DNA of 64,000 bases from Roseicyclus amphidinii (lineage in GTDB: Bacteria; Pseudomonadota; Alphaproteobacteria; Rhodobacterales; Rhodobacteraceae). The DNA is taken from NCBI RefSeq assembly GCF_030163755.1, contig NZ_JASJOE010000008.1, positions 1 through 64,000 on the forward strand, read 5' to 3'. This document shows, piece after piece, positions 9,740 to 19,409 of the stretch. A model generated the notes under the pieces. The model saw nothing but the letters and a program-made list of their open reading frames with translations, was not told the DNA's origin and did no database searches. Both the position numbers and the translations under genes were made by a program. How positions within the stretch are numbered: the stretch's first letter is position 1; each line of letters starts with the position of its first letter.

Positions 9740-11448
9740 GCCGGGTCCGGCGCCGGGGCGACGGTCACCGCGCGCAGCGTGATCGCCGCGGGGTCGAGGC
9801 CCTGGCCGCCGGTCACGTCGAGGATGACCTGCCCGTCGAACAGGATATGCGCGCCGGTGCCATCGGCGAAATCCTCGACCGTGATCCGCGGCTCGGGGTC
9901 GGCCTCGGGGTTGTAGAGCACCTCGATCCGGTCTTGCGTCGGGTCGAAATCGGTGACCTGTCCGACCGGGGCGGTTGCAGGTCCGTCGCCCTCCGTGCCG
10001 GTCTCGAGGTGGCTGCCGACGAGGAAGCTGTCGGCCCCTTCGCCGCCGGTGGCGGTGTCGCCCGCGCCGATCAGGATCGCGTCATCGCCCGCGCCGCCGT
10101 CCAGCTTATCGCCCGTGTCGGTGTCACGGGGGCCGGTCGCGCCGTCGGTGCCGAAGGTGCCGTCCAGCGTGTCGTTGCCCGCGCCGCCCGAAAGCGTGTC
10201 GGCGCCGAAGCCGCCCTGCAGGCGATCGTCGCCCGCGCCGCCCGCAAGGGCATCGTCGCCGTCGCCGCCGAAGAGCATGTCGCCCCCGTCGCCGCCGTCG
10301 AGCGCGTCGTTGCCGTCGCCGCCGGACAGGAAATCGCTGCCGTCGCCGCCCGCGAGCGTGTCGTCGCCCGTGTCGCCGTAGATCTCGTCGGCCCCGGCTT
10401 CGCCGGAAAGGCTGTCGTTGCCTTCGTTGCCGAAGAGCGCGTCCTGGCCCGCGCCGCCGGTCAGGGTGTCGTCGCCGAAGCCGCCGGTGAGGGCATCCTC
10501 GGTGACCGGGCCGAGCTGGTCGGCCATCTCGACGCGGGCGCGGAGCAGATCGTCGGGGGTGCCGCCGTCGAGCATCGGATCGGATTGCGGGTCCGTGGGG
10601 CCGTCCGGCTCCGCCGGGTCTGCTGGATCGGCGGGGGGCGTCGGTTCGTCGGGCGGTGGCGTGGGGGCGACCTGGGCCTCGGGTGTCTTTTCCGCGTCGG
10701 TGCCATCCGCGTCGGTGCCATCCGCGCCCGTGCCATCCGCGTCCCTGGTCCCGTCCTCCGCCTCGTCCTCGGCGGTGGTGGCGTCGGCGGTGGCGTCAGC
10801 CGTGGCGGGGACAAGGGCCTCGCCCGTGTCGAGAAGGATGTCGGTGAGCGACAGGGCCTCGGTGCCCTGAAGCATCGCCACGGCGACGCCATCGGCGCTG
10901 ACGAGGGTCATCCCCTCGTGCGAGGTGCTGTCGATGCCGATCCGGGGCGGTTCCGTGGTGCCGTCGATCTCGATCACGAGGTGATCGACGCCCGGCTCGA
11001 AATCGGTGACGACCGGTGGGCTGCCCGAGGCGTCGGGCGTGCCGTCAAGGCGGAAGACATCCGCCCCCGCGCCGCCGGTCACCCGGTCGTCAGGCGTGAG
11101 GCGCAGGATGTCGTCTCCGTCCCCGCCGTCGAGCGTGTCGGCCCCGGCGCCGCCGTCCAGGCTGTCTGCGCCCGCCTCGCCCATGAGGCTGTCGTCGCCC
11201 GCGTCGCCGTGGAGCGTGTCGTCGCCCGCGCCCGCGGCGAGGGTGTCGGCGTCTTCCGTGCCGAAGAGCAGGTCGGCCAGGGCCGACCCCTCGATCCGGC
11301 CGTGGCCGTCCGGGTCGTCGGGCGCATGTGTCCCGTCATCCGCACCGCCGCCCTCGGGCTCGGGCGTGTCGCCGCCGCCGTCGGTCACCATGCCGCTGGC
11401 CGCGAAGCCGATCGCCATCAAAAGGAGAATTCCACCTAGCGCAAACAT
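9736..11448 (-). CDS. Calcium-binding RTX-repeat protein with N-terminal membrane anchor
   Basis: 570 residues from the ATG at 11448 ([15 protein letters not shown]). Residues 4-20 form a hydrophobic helix. There are two blocks of GGxGxDxLx nonapeptides (about residues 60-130 and 320-470) that should form Ca-binding beta-rolls. An acidic Pro/Asp/Thr linker joins them (about 205-310), and a repeat-free C-terminus of about 100 residues follows. RTX proteins are usually type I secretion substrates without an N-terminal TM helix; this one appears anchored. No T1SS genes lie nearby. The substrate or ligand is unknown; adhesion or surface-layer roles are only guesses. Confidence 0.85.
   Translation of the reverse strand: MFALGGILLLMAIGFAASGMVTDGGGDTPEPEGGGADDGTHAPDDPDGHGRIEGSALADLLFGTEDADTLAAGAGDDTLHGDAGDDSLMGEAGADSLDGGAGADTLDGGDGDDILRLTPDDRVTGGAGADVFRLDGTPDASGSPPVVTDFEPGVDHLVIEIDGTTEPPRIGIDSTSHEGMTLVSADGVAVAMLQGTEALSLTDILLDTGEALVPATADATADATTAEDEAEDGTRDADGTGADGTDADGTDAEKTPEAQVAPTPPPDEPTPPADPADPAEPDGPTDPQSDPMLDGGTPDDLLRARVEMADQLGPVTEDALTGGFGDDTLTGGAGQDALFGNEGNDSLSGEAGADEIYGDTGDDTLAGGDGSDFLSGGDGNDALDGGDGGDMLFGGDGDDALAGGAGDDRLQGGFGADTLSGGAGNDTLDGTFGTDGATGPRDTDTGDKLDGGAGDDAILIGAGDTATGGEGADSFLVGSHLETGTEGDGPATAPVGQVTDFDPTQDRIEVLYNPEADPEPRITVEDFADGTGAHILFDGQVILDVTGGQGLDPAAITLRAVTVAPAPDPA
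10694..10738 (+). repeat. 15-bp tandem repeat, three copies, inside the RTX gene linker
   Basis: Three head-to-tail copies of GCGTCGGTGCCATCC (third copy GCGCCCGTGCCATCC) at 10694, 10709 and 10724. On the minus strand they encode a five-residue D-G-T-D/G-A repeat in the acidic linker of the RTX protein. Copy-number changes would keep the reading frame. Confidence 0.8.
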
Positions 11449-11850
11449 GACGCGCCCCTCGTGCTCTTCGTCGTGACATCTCTGCGCGTTCTGCGCGGCA
11501 GGGATCGTCTTCTGACGAAGGCACCGGGCCACGGAGGGCGCGATGCGGACCGGGGACAAGCGAATCGCAAGCGGCCGCCCCCGTGCCACCTTATCCTTCG
11601 AAACTTAGAAAACCTGAAGATCCGGCCGGAAGATCCGTCGAAAACGTATCGAACCTGCGTCGAATGCGCCGCGATGGGGCGTTTCGGGGCCGCTCGGGGC
11701 GCTGCGGGGGCGGGATCTGCGGCCATGGCTCTTTTCAAACCGGTCGAAGGGGCCTATACGCCCGCATCCGCGCCGAAGGTGGCGCATCCCCTCCATGGGC
11801 CCTGCTGGACGACATCCCGGCTTGTGCCATCACCCGAAAAGGAGACCCCG
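11449..11850. other. Intergenic region between the RTX gene and rpsO
   Basis: About 400 bp between divergent genes. No convincing gene is seen: the plus-strand frame that runs into rpsO has no conserved sequence and poor codon use. The promoters of both genes must lie here, but I cannot identify a clear -35/-10 pair by eye. The section 11731-11760 has a TTCAAA...TATAC pair that could be a promoter for rpsO. Confidence 0.5.
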
Positions 11851-12120
11851 ATGTCGATCACCGTCGAAGAAAAACAGCGCCTGATGAAGGAATTCGCAAC
11901 CAAGGAAGGCGACACCGGTTCGCCGGAAGTCCAGGTTGCGATCCTCACGAGCCGCATCGCCACGCTGACCGAGCACTTCAAGACCCACAAGAAGGACAAC
12001 CACTCGCGCCGTGGCCTTCTGATGATGGTCGCACAGCGCAGGAAGCTGCTGGACTACCTCAAGGCGAAGGACGAGGGCCGGTACACGGACCTGATCGGCC
12101 GCCTGGGCATCCGCCGCTGA
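11851..12120 (+). CDS. rpsO: 30S ribosomal protein S15
   Basis: 89 residues, exactly the family size. It binds the central domain of 16S rRNA early in 30S assembly. Diagnostic segments are [29 protein letters not shown] and the C-terminal GRLGIRR. The ATG at 11851 is preceded by AAAAGGAGACCCCG. It lies upstream of pnp, the widely conserved rpsO-pnp order, but a terminator-like hairpin and 277 bp separate them. Confidence 0.97.
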   Translation: MSITVEEKQRLMKEFATKEGDTGSPEVQVAILTSRIATLTEHFKTHKKDNHSRRGLLMMVAQRRKLLDYLKAKDEGRYTDLIGRLGIRR

Positions 12121-12151
12121 GGCGACCCGCCTTCATTGCAGTGCAAGGATC

Positions 12152-12181
12152 GGCCGCGCGGGGTATCCCGGGCGGCCTTTT
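12152..12181 (+). terminator. Rho-independent terminator after rpsO
   Basis: GGCCGC pairs with GCGGCC around an inner GGG/CCC stem and GTAT loop, followed directly by TTTT. It lies 32 bp after the rpsO stop. Leaky read-through to pnp is possible, as in other bacteria. Confidence 0.75.
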
Positions 12182-12324
12182 CGCATCCGGGGCGGACGCG
12201 CGGCCCCCGGCGCGCACACGCAGGGCGCGACTTGCCTTCTTTCCAAACAGTGGAAACTCGTGTATCGCGCGACCCATCTGAGACGTAACGCTTCGACCCC
12301 GGCGTTGTGCGAAGGACAGGGGTC

Positions 12325-12342
12325 GGCGGCAATGGGGCCGCC
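12325..12342 (+). promoter_or_regulatory. Hairpin in the pnp 5' leader
   Basis: GGCGGC (12325-12330) pairs perfectly with GCCGCC (12337-12342) around a six-base loop, 55 bp upstream of the pnp start. In enterobacteria a leader stem is cut by RNase III and used in PNPase autoregulation. Whether this hairpin does that is unknown. Confidence 0.35.
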
Positions 12343-12397
12343 ATATACACGGCAGACCCGGCAGGGGCCGGGAGGGCTGCCCGATAGGAAACGATAG

Positions 12398-14533
12398 ATG
12401 TTCAATATCACCAAGAAAGAGATGCAGTGGGGCGAAGAGACGCTCACGCTGGAAACCGGGCGTGTCGCCCGCCAGGCTGACGGCTCGGTCATCGCCACGC
12501 TGGGCGAAACCAGCGTCATGGCCAACGTGACCTTTGCCAAGGAACCGAAGCCGGGGCAGGATTTCTTCCCGCTGACGGTCCACTACCAGGAAAAATACTA
12601 TGCCGCGGGCAAGGTGCCCGGCGGCTTCTTCAAGCGCGAGGCGCGTCCGACCGAGAAGGAGACGCTGACCGCGCGCCTGATCGACCGGCCGATCCGCCCG
12701 CTGTTCGTGCCGGGCTTCAAGAACGAAGTGCTGGTGATGTGCACCGTGCTGTCGCATGACCTTGTCAACGATCCCGACATCGTGGCGATGATCGCGGCCT
12801 CGGCGGCGCTGACCATCTCGGGCGCGCCCTTCATGGGGCCGATCGCGGGCTGCCGCGTGGGCTTCGAGGATGGCGAATACGTCCTGAACCCGGCGGTCGA
12901 CGACATGCACGACCTGCGCAACAAACCCGACCAGCGCCTCGACCTTGTGGTCGCGGGCACCAAGGACGCGGTGATGATGGTCGAGTCCGAAGCCTACGAG
13001 CTTTCGGAAGAGGAGATGCTCGGCGCGGTCACCTTCGCGCATGAGCAGATCCAGCCGGTGATCGACCTGATCATCGACCTGGCCGAGGATGCTGCCAAGG
13101 AACCCTTCGAGTTCACGCCGCCGGATTACTCGGCGCTCTACGAGGTCGTGAAGGCCGCGGGCGAGGCGCAGATGCGCGCCGCCTACGCCATCACCGACAA
13201 GCAGGAGCGCGTCGCAGCCGTCGCCGCCGCCAAGGAAGCGATCAAGGCCTCGCTGACCGAAGAGCAGCTGGAAGACGCGAACCTCGGCTCCGCGCTGAAG
13301 AAGCTCGAGTCGATGGTGCTCCGCTCGGACGTGGTCAAGAACGGCCGCCGGATCGACGGCCGCGCGCTGGACCAGGTGCGGGCGATCGACTGCCAGACCA
13401 GCGTTCTGCCGCGGACCCATGGCTCGGCGCTGTTCACCCGTGGCGAGACGCAGGGCCTTGTGGTCACGACGCTCGGCACCGGCGATGACGAGCAGTTCAT
13501 CGACGCGCTGCACGGCACCTTCAAGCAGAACTTCATGCTGCATTACAACTTCCCCCCCTACTCGGTGGGCGAGGTTGGCCGCGTGGGCTCGCCCGGCCGC
13601 CGTGAGATCGGCCACGGCAAGCTGGCATGGCGCGCGCTTCAGGCCGTGCTGCCCGCACCGACCGATTTCCCCTACACGATCCGCGTCGTGTCGGAGATCA
13701 CGGAATCGAACGGCTCTTCCTCGATGGCCTCCGTCTGCGGCGGCTCGCTGTCGATGATGGACGCGGGCGTGCCGCTGAAGGCGCCGGTCGCCGGTGTGGC
13801 GATGGGCCTCGTGCTGGAAGAGGACGGCTCCTACGGCATCCTGACCGATATCCTGGGCGACGAGGATCACCTCGGCGACATGGACTTCAAGGTCGCGGGC
13901 ACCGAGAACGGCATCACCTCGCTGCAGATGGACATCAAGGTCGCGGGCATCACGCCCGAGATCATGAAGGCCGCCCTGGCACAGGCCAAGGCCGGCCGGA
14001 TGCACATCCTGGGCGAGATGGCCAAGGCGCTGACCTCGGCCGCGGCCTTCTCGGTCCACGCGCCGCGCATCGAGACGATGCAGATCCCGACCGACAAGAT
14101 CCGCGAAGTGATCGGCTCGGGCGGCAAGGTGATCCGCGAGATCGTCGAGGTCTCGGGCGCCAAGGTCGACATCAACGACGACGGCATCATCAAGATCGCC
14201 TCGCCGAACGGTGAAGCCATCCAGAAGGCCTATGACATGATCTACTCGATCGTGGCCGAGCCCGAGGAAGGCAAGATCTACAAGGGCAAGGTCGTGAAGA
14301 TCGTCGATTTCGGCGCCTTCGTGAACTTCTTCGGCAAGCGCGACGGTCTGGTGCATGTGTCCCAGATCGAGAACAAGCGCCTGAACCATCCTTCGGACGT
14401 TCTGAAGGAAGGTCAGGAGGTCTGGGTCAAGCTGCTGGGCTTCGACGACCGCGGCAAGGTGCGCCTTGCGATGAAGATGGTCGACCAGGAGACCGGTCAG
14501 GAGCTGGAGAAGCAGGCGGAAGACGCGGAGTGA
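12398..14533 (+). CDS. pnp: Polyribonucleotide nucleotidyltransferase (PNPase)
   Basis: Phosphorolytic 3'-5' exoribonuclease and component of RNA degradation complexes. 711 residues, full length. Two RNase PH domains are seen, the second with [14 protein letters not shown] and [19 protein letters not shown]-like motifs. A KH domain follows ([17 protein letters not shown], about residues 565-585). The C-terminal S1 domain includes [19 protein letters not shown] (about 625-645). A strong hairpin terminator follows the gene. Confidence 0.97.
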   Translation: MFNITKKEMQWGEETLTLETGRVARQADGSVIATLGETSVMANVTFAKEPKPGQDFFPLTVHYQEKYYAAGKVPGGFFKREARPTEKETLTARLIDRPIRPLFVPGFKNEVLVMCTVLSHDLVNDPDIVAMIAASAALTISGAPFMGPIAGCRVGFEDGEYVLNPAVDDMHDLRNKPDQRLDLVVAGTKDAVMMVESEAYELSEEEMLGAVTFAHEQIQPVIDLIIDLAEDAAKEPFEFTPPDYSALYEVVKAAGEAQMRAAYAITDKQERVAAVAAAKEAIKASLTEEQLEDANLGSALKKLESMVLRSDVVKNGRRIDGRALDQVRAIDCQTSVLPRTHGSALFTRGETQGLVVTTLGTGDDEQFIDALHGTFKQNFMLHYNFPPYSVGEVGRVGSPGRREIGHGKLAWRALQAVLPAPTDFPYTIRVVSEITESNGSSSMASVCGGSLSMMDAGVPLKAPVAGVAMGLVLEEDGSYGILTDILGDEDHLGDMDFKVAGTENGITSLQMDIKVAGITPEIMKAALAQAKAGRMHILGEMAKALTSAAAFSVHAPRIETMQIPTDKIREVIGSGGKVIREIVEVSGAKVDINDDGIIKIASPNGEAIQKAYDMIYSIVAEPEEGKIYKGKVVKIVDFGAFVNFFGKRDGLVHVSQIENKRLNHPSDVLKEGQEVWVKLLGFDDRGKVRLAMKMVDQETGQELEKQAEDAE

Positions 14534-14563
14534 TCCGCGGGTTCTGACTTGCCGCATGACAGG

Positions 14564-14595
14564 CGGGCGCGTTCGGAAACGGACGCGCCCGTTTG
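14564..14595 (+). terminator. Rho-independent terminator after pnp
   Basis: Inverted repeat CGGGCGCGTTC / GGACGCGCCCG with a short GAAAC loop, followed by TTTG. It begins about 30 bp after the pnp stop. Confidence 0.7.
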
Positions 14596-14835
14596 CGTTG
14601 GGGGGGGTGCTTGCCGGTTGGGTTGGGGTGGGGGGCTGGTATGTGGACTTTCCTGCCGTTGGCACCTGCCACCCATGCCCGTTGGCTAATGCAGCATCAG
14701 CGGCGTGCTGGGCGAATGCTGGATCACTTCTCGCGCAAGGGCCCAAACCAATTTTTCGTGAAGCCTACATTTAGATTATGATAGGTTCTCGGACAATGCT
14801 TGCAAACGATCTACAAGGTAGTTGGGAGTTGTGAA

Positions 14836-15333
14836 TTGGCAGAAGGGACTAAACAAAAAGACTACTGGGACAAGGCAGAAATAATGGGCAAGGTTGTCGG
14901 CTCTGTCCTCGTCCCGCTGGTCGTCGCCTTAGCTCTATTTATGTGGAACTCGGAAAGGACCAGGCAACTGACAGCTGCATCTGTCACCCCTCTGGCAATC
15001 TCAATATTGACTGCCGCACCATCGGATGAAGACACAACCGCATTGCGAGAGTGGGCAGTCACGGTTCTGAATAACCCTTCTGATCCACCGTCGTTAACCG
15101 ATGCAGCTGCCAGTAGCCTGCCAGTGTTTGGATTGAACATCCCCGTACCACCAAGAATTGCTACGCAACCTTGTGAAGCACCGATACCGATACCGCTCGA
15201 GGTGGTCACGCAGGGTGACTTAGAAAGACTTTGGTTACAAGATCGCGTCAATCTACTCAATTGTGCTGGCAGGCATGAGGTGCTCGTTGCTTGGAGCGAA
15301 GGCATTGCAAACGCATTTGCTGATACCGAATAG
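14836..15333 (+). CDS. Hypothetical protein, one TM segment, low GC
   Basis: Not recognised. From a TTG at 14836 the product is 165 residues; GGGAG seven bases upstream supports this start, although an in-frame TTG at 14800 would add 12 residues. One hydrophobic helix (VVGSVLVPLVVALALFMW) lies near residues 19-37, after a Lys-rich N-terminus. The remainder is a soluble domain with two spaced cysteines. The base composition is clearly lower in GC than its neighbours and the codon use is different, with many A/T third positions, suggesting recent acquisition. Confidence 0.5.
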   Translation: MAEGTKQKDYWDKAEIMGKVVGSVLVPLVVALALFMWNSERTRQLTAASVTPLAISILTAAPSDEDTTALREWAVTVLNNPSDPPSLTDAAASSLPVFGLNIPVPPRIATQPCEAPIPIPLEVVTQGDLERLWLQDRVNLLNCAGRHEVLVAWSEGIANAFADTE

Positions 15334-15540
15334 AAGCAGGATTCGCCGGTCCAGTTTTTGCACTCATACCGAATGGTGGCAATTCGGAGTGTGCCCGCAG
15401 CATTGATCATCGCTCTCAGATGTCAGTTCTGGGCTGTAGCACGTTGCTATATCTGCGAAAGGCTTCAGCTTGCTGCGATATGCCTGACTGTCCGACAAGG
15501 CCTCAAATCTGCCATCCAGCAAGCCCCTCGGGCCGCTCCA

Positions 15541-15571
15541 TAAAAAACGCCCCCGGATTTCTCCGGGGGCG
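15541..15571 (-). terminator. Rho-independent terminator of the phoX transcript
   Basis: Perfect 10-bp stem CGCCCCCGGA / TCCGGGGGCG with a four-base loop, followed on the minus strand by six T residues (AAAAAA at 15542-15547). It lies about 35 bp past the phoX stop. Confidence 0.9.
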
Positions 15572-15606
15572 CGGCACTGATTACTGTTTACCAGTTTGCG
15601 GAGGGG

Positions 15607-17532
15607 TCAGCCCACCAGCCCGCCATCCTCGCGCTTGACGGCGATCACGGCGGACCGCGCCAGGCTGTCGCCGAAGTCGGGCCAGTTGCCGCCGTTGTCA
15701 CCGGGGTGCTGGATGCCGACGAACATCGTGCGGCGGTCGGACGACCAGCAGAGCCCCGTGACCTCGCAACCGTTCGGCCCCGTGAGGAAGCGCTCGATGC
15801 GGCCCGTGACCGGGTCGCCCGCGAGCATCTGGTTGTTGCCCATGCCCTCGAACGCGCCTTCGTTGCTGTCGTCGCCGTCGGTCTGGATCCAGATCAGGCC
15901 GGTGCTGTCGATCACCATCCCGTCGGGCGAGTTGAACAGGTTGCCCGCGTTGATGTTGGCCGAGCCTGCGTTCGGGCCCTCGGCCACGGTGGGGTTGCCC
16001 GCCATGACGTAGAGATCCCAGGCGAAGGTATCGGCGCCGTGGTCGCCGCCCATGGGCCGCCAGCGCACGATCTGGCCATAGCGGTTGGTGTCGCGCGGGT
16101 TGACCGCGTTCACCGTCATCGGATCGCCGCCCGCGTTGGTGCGCACCGTGCCGTCGTCGTTCAGAACGCCGCGGCGCGAGTTGTTGGTGAGGCAGCAATA
16201 GGCCTCGGCGGCGTTGGGGTGAACGGCGATCCACTCGGGGCGGTCCATCGTCGTCGCGCCCACACGGGATGCGGCCATGCGGGTGAAGACGGCGATATGG
16301 GCGGCATCCATGCCGGTGGTGGCGGGCGTCAGCGGAACCCAGCGGCCCGACATGTCGTCTTCGAAGACGGCGACCGACAGCGTGCCTTCGGAGAGCAGGG
16401 TCGAGGTGTCTTCGCCGGGGACATAGACGTCACGGCTGAGCCAGCGATACATGAACTCGCCCCGCTCGTCGTCGCCCATGTAGACGGCGACGCGGCCATC
16501 GGCGGCGATGCCATAGGCGGCGTTCTCGTGCTTGAAGCGGCCGAGCGCGGTGTGCTTGACCGGAGTGCTCTCGGGGTTCGCGGGGTCGATTTCCACGATG
16601 TAGCCCGCGCGGTGCGGTTCGTTGGGGTTGGCCGACACGTCGAAGCGGGCGTCCCACTTGTGGTAGTCGTAGCCCCAGCCGTCCGCGCCGATGCCGTAAC
16701 GGCGGAAGCCGTCGCCGACCATGCCGCCGGGCAGGTCGCCATTGGCGCCGAAGTAGCCGTTGAAGTTCTCTTCGCAGGTCAGGTAGGTGCCCCAGGGCGT
16801 CCGGCCCGAGCCGCAGTTGTTGAAGGTGCCGAGCGAGGCCATGCCGGTCGGGTCTGCCTCGGTCTTGAGCAGGTCATGCCCAGCGGCGGGGCCGTCGAAG
16901 GTCATCGGCGTGTTGTGGTGGATGCGGCGGTTGAAGGGGCTGTCGACGACGACCGACCAGCCGTTCTCGCCTTCGGCGATTTCCATGACGCTGACGCCCT
17001 GGAAGTTCTGCAGGATGCGCACGTCGTCGAGGCCCGTGGGCACGCCTTCGGGGGCGTGGGGCAGGTTGACGGGGCGGTTGGTGTATTCGCTGTTGATCAC
17101 GATGACCTCGCGGCCGTCGACGTTGAACAGCTCCATCCCGTCGGTGTTCTCGCCGAAGACGCGGTCGGACATCTCGACCGACACGCCCGCCTGCGGGTCG
17201 AAGGCGCCCTCGGCATCCGAGAAGAGCGCGTCACCCCAGCGCACCAGCACGTCCCAGGTGTAGCCCTCGGGGACATGGATGGTGTTGTCGGTCTGGGCGG
17301 CGATGGGCGTGAAGGGGAAGCGCGAGGCGGGCTGCGCCATCGCGGTGGTGCCCTTCAGAAGGCCGGTGCCCATGACGGCGGCACCCGATCCGAAGGCGAG
17401 CACACCGCCGAGGAACCCGCGGCGCGAGATCGCGCGCTCGACCACGCGGTCGAACTCCTGCACCTCGGGGCGGGGGAAGTTCATCTCGTCCCACTCGTCG
17501 GCACTGATCTTGTTGAGGTCGATATCTTTCAT
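15607..17532 (-). CDS. phoX: PhoX family alkaline phosphatase (DUF839), Tat-exported
   Basis: 641 residues from the ATG at 17532, with GGGAGG eight bases upstream. A Tat signal is visible at residues 43-70 (SRRGFLGGVLAFGSG). The C-terminal DUF839 region contains the EFMYRW, TCEENFNGYFG and RNSRRGVLNDDG-type motifs of the Ca/Fe-dependent PhoX phosphatases. In marine bacteria PhoX releases phosphate from organic phosphoesters in the periplasm or medium under phosphate starvation. A possible Pho box lies about 60 bp upstream. The gene ends at a strong terminator. Confidence 0.85.
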   Translation of the reverse strand: MKDIDLNKISADEWDEMNFPRPEVQEFDRVVERAISRRGFLGGVLAFGSGAAVMGTGLLKGTTAMAQPASRFPFTPIAAQTDNTIHVPEGYTWDVLVRWGDALFSDAEGAFDPQAGVSVEMSDRVFGENTDGMELFNVDGREVIVINSEYTNRPVNLPHAPEGVPTGLDDVRILQNFQGVSVMEIAEGENGWSVVVDSPFNRRIHHNTPMTFDGPAAGHDLLKTEADPTGMASLGTFNNCGSGRTPWGTYLTCEENFNGYFGANGDLPGGMVGDGFRRYGIGADGWGYDYHKWDARFDVSANPNEPHRAGYIVEIDPANPESTPVKHTALGRFKHENAAYGIAADGRVAVYMGDDERGEFMYRWLSRDVYVPGEDTSTLLSEGTLSVAVFEDDMSGRWVPLTPATTGMDAAHIAVFTRMAASRVGATTMDRPEWIAVHPNAAEAYCCLTNNSRRGVLNDDGTVRTNAGGDPMTVNAVNPRDTNRYGQIVRWRPMGGDHGADTFAWDLYVMAGNPTVAEGPNAGSANINAGNLFNSPDGMVIDSTGLIWIQTDGDDSNEGAFEGMGNNQMLAGDPVTGRIERFLTGPNGCEVTGLCWSSDRRTMFVGIQHPGDNGGNWPDFGDSLARSAVIAVKREDGGLVG

Positions 17533-17590
17533 GGAATGAGCCTCCCTGGCTGCAAACACGATGCTGGGTGAGCGCGGCTTACGAAGGGGC

Positions 17591-17609
17591 GGTTACGGTT
17601 TTGTGACGC
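17591..17609 (-). promoter_or_regulatory. Possible PhoB binding site upstream of phoX
   Basis: Read on the minus strand, two 7-base half-sites GCGTCAC and CCGTAAC are spaced 11 bp apart, resembling the CTGTCAC-N4-CTGTCAC consensus of alphaproteobacterial Pho boxes. They lie about 60 bp upstream of the phoX start. The match is partial. Confidence 0.4.
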
Positions 17610-17812
17610 GTGGCGGCGCGGCTGCGCCGATATGAAAAACCATGCGAAAGGTGCAGGCTGTTCCGATGGGCGGGGCGGAGTTCCGGCTGTGATTTGGATA
17701 TGTTGACCCAATCGTGAGGGTCTTTGGGCTTGTCCACAGGCCCCCGCACCCACGATAACACGGGACAGTGTGACAACCGATTCTCCAGGACGAACAAGGG
17801 AGGGGCGCCCCG

Positions 17813-18436
17813 ATGCTGACCCGCCGCCATTTCATCATCACGAGCGCCGCCCTGTTTTCCGGCGCCATCGCGGCACCCGGCCTTGCGCAGGATTCCGTCG
17901 GCTTCGACGCGCAGGTCACGCGCCCCGATCCCGATCCGAACGCCAACAACCCCTGGGGTCTGCATCCGCGGTTCATGCCGACGCGGGTGCAGCATCGCGC
18001 GGGCCTGGCGCCGGGCGACATCCATGTCGATGCCACGGCGCGGTATCTCTATCACATCGGCACCGATGGCACCGCGATGCGCTACGGCGTGGCCATCGGG
18101 CGGCCGGGCCTGTATCAGCCGGGCGTGTTCCGCATCGGGCGCAAGGCGGAATGGCCGTCCTGGACGCCGACCGCGAGCATGATCGCGCGCGAGCCGGAGG
18201 TCTATGGCCAGTTCGCCGATGGCGTGCCGGGCGGGCCGGAGAACCCCTTGGGTGCGCGGGCCTTCTACCTCTACACCGGCAGCCGCGACACCTACCTGCG
18301 CATCCACGGCACGCCGCAGCCCTGGTCGATCGGCACCTCGGCCTCTTCGGGGTGCGTGCGGATGGTGAATGCGCATGTGATCGACCTCTATGACCAGGTC
18401 GAGGTCGGATCGACCGCGCATCTCTACCCGGTGTGA
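17813..18436 (+). CDS. L,D-transpeptidase (YkuD domain)
   Basis: 207 residues with a signal sequence that begins TRRHF (residues 3-26), either a short Tat-like or Sec signal. The YkuD catalytic motif is complete: His165 in RIHGTPQP and SSGCVRM with the nucleophile Cys181 and Arg183. The enzyme would form 3-3 peptidoglycan cross-links or attach proteins to peptidoglycan in the periplasm. A strong terminator hairpin follows directly, and the gene is a single transcription unit. Confidence 0.92.
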   Translation: MLTRRHFIITSAALFSGAIAAPGLAQDSVGFDAQVTRPDPDPNANNPWGLHPRFMPTRVQHRAGLAPGDIHVDATARYLYHIGTDGTAMRYGVAIGRPGLYQPGVFRIGRKAEWPSWTPTASMIAREPEVYGQFADGVPGGPENPLGARAFYLYTGSRDTYLRIHGTPQPWSIGTSASSGCVRMVNAHVIDLYDQVEVGSTAHLYPV

Positions 18437-18454
18437 GCGGCCGGTCGCCGACAT

Positions 18455-18485
18455 GAAAAAGCCCCGGCAGCTCGCCGGGGCTTTC
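18455..18485. terminator. Bidirectional terminator between the transpeptidase and peroxiredoxin genes
   Basis: AAAGCCCCGGC pairs perfectly with GCCGGGGCTTT (11 bp) with a five-base loop and A/T runs on both sides, so it can serve both convergent genes. Confidence 0.85.
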
Positions 18486-18506
18486 GCGTTTCGGGCCCCT
18501 TTTCGA

Positions 18507-19160
18507 TCAGGCGGGCATCTTCGTGGTGCGCAGGTAGGGCAGCTTGGCGTCGATCTCGCCGAATTTTTCCCTTGCGGCAGCGTCGTCGAGCGACAGGGCG
18601 ACGATGACGTCCTGCCCGTGGACCCAGTTGGCGGGCGTGGCGATGGGCGTCCGGTAGGTCGCCTGCAGCGCGTCGAGGGCGCGCAGCACCTCGGCGAAGT
18701 TGCGACCCACCGACATCGGGTAGGTCATCATCAGTTGCACCTTCTTGTCGGGCGAGACGATGAAGACCACGCGAACCGAGGCGCTGTCGGCAGCCGTGCG
18801 CCCGTCCGGCAGGTAGGCATCGGCCGGCAGCATGTCGAAGGCCTTGGACACCGTCAGGTCCTTGTCGGCGATGATCGGGAAACCGGCCTTGGCGCCGGCA
18901 AAGCTTTCGATGTCGGCCTTCCACTGGACATGCTCGTCCACGCCGTCGACCGACAGGCCGATCACCTTGGTGTTTCGCTTTTCCCATTCCTCGGCCAGCT
19001 GGGCGACCGCGCCGAATTCCGTGGTGCAGACCGGCGTGAAATCCTTGGGGTGCGAGAACAGGATCATCCAGCTATCGCCGATGAAGTCATGCAATGCGAA
19101 ACTGCCCTGGTCGGTCTGGACGGTCAGGTTCGGGAGGGTGTCGTTGATGCGCAGCGCCAT
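18507..19160 (-). CDS. Peroxiredoxin, 1-Cys (Prx6) type
   Basis: Thiol peroxidase reducing H2O2 and organic hydroperoxides in the cytoplasm. 217 residues, the normal Prx6 length, from the ATG at 19160 with AAGGAG upstream. The peroxidatic cysteine is Cys45 in FTPVCTTEFG. No second conserved resolving cysteine is seen, and the long C-terminal dimerisation extension (PTNW-like, here TPANWVHGQDVIVA) is present. It stands alone between two oppositely arranged genes. Confidence 0.95.
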   Translation of the reverse strand: MALRINDTLPNLTVQTDQGSFALHDFIGDSWMILFSHPKDFTPVCTTEFGAVAQLAEEWEKRNTKVIGLSVDGVDEHVQWKADIESFAGAKAGFPIIADKDLTVSKAFDMLPADAYLPDGRTAADSASVRVVFIVSPDKKVQLMMTYPMSVGRNFAEVLRALDALQATYRTPIATPANWVHGQDVIVALSLDDAAAREKFGEIDAKLPYLRTTKMPA

Positions 19161-19409
19161 GTGCGAGGCTCCTTCTGGGTTTGCTTGGTCAATCAACAGG
19201 TAGTCGCTCGGCTTGGCGGGTTCACGGGGGCGGGCCCCGTCGTTGCCCGGAAAAGTCGGGGCATTCTGCCGCGCCGCGGCATCGCAACCGGCCGTTCCCG
19301 CGCGGGCGTCGTGGCGGAACGGTCGTTTCCGGCCCGTGTGCCGTCGCGCCCCCGCCTTGAAGCCCGCGGCGGGGGATGACAGGCTCGGCCCGAACCAAGG
19401 GAGACGACC

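Noticed and set aside
10200-10440. CRISPR-like short spaced repeats in the RTX gene
   Set aside because: The repeats are coding GGxGxD nonapeptide units in frame, varied in sequence, with no constant direct repeat and spacer layout.
12059-14746. A minus-strand open frame of nearly 900 codons opposite pnp
   Set aside because: The translation is a His/Arg-rich shadow of PNPase codons; pnp itself is complete with all domains.
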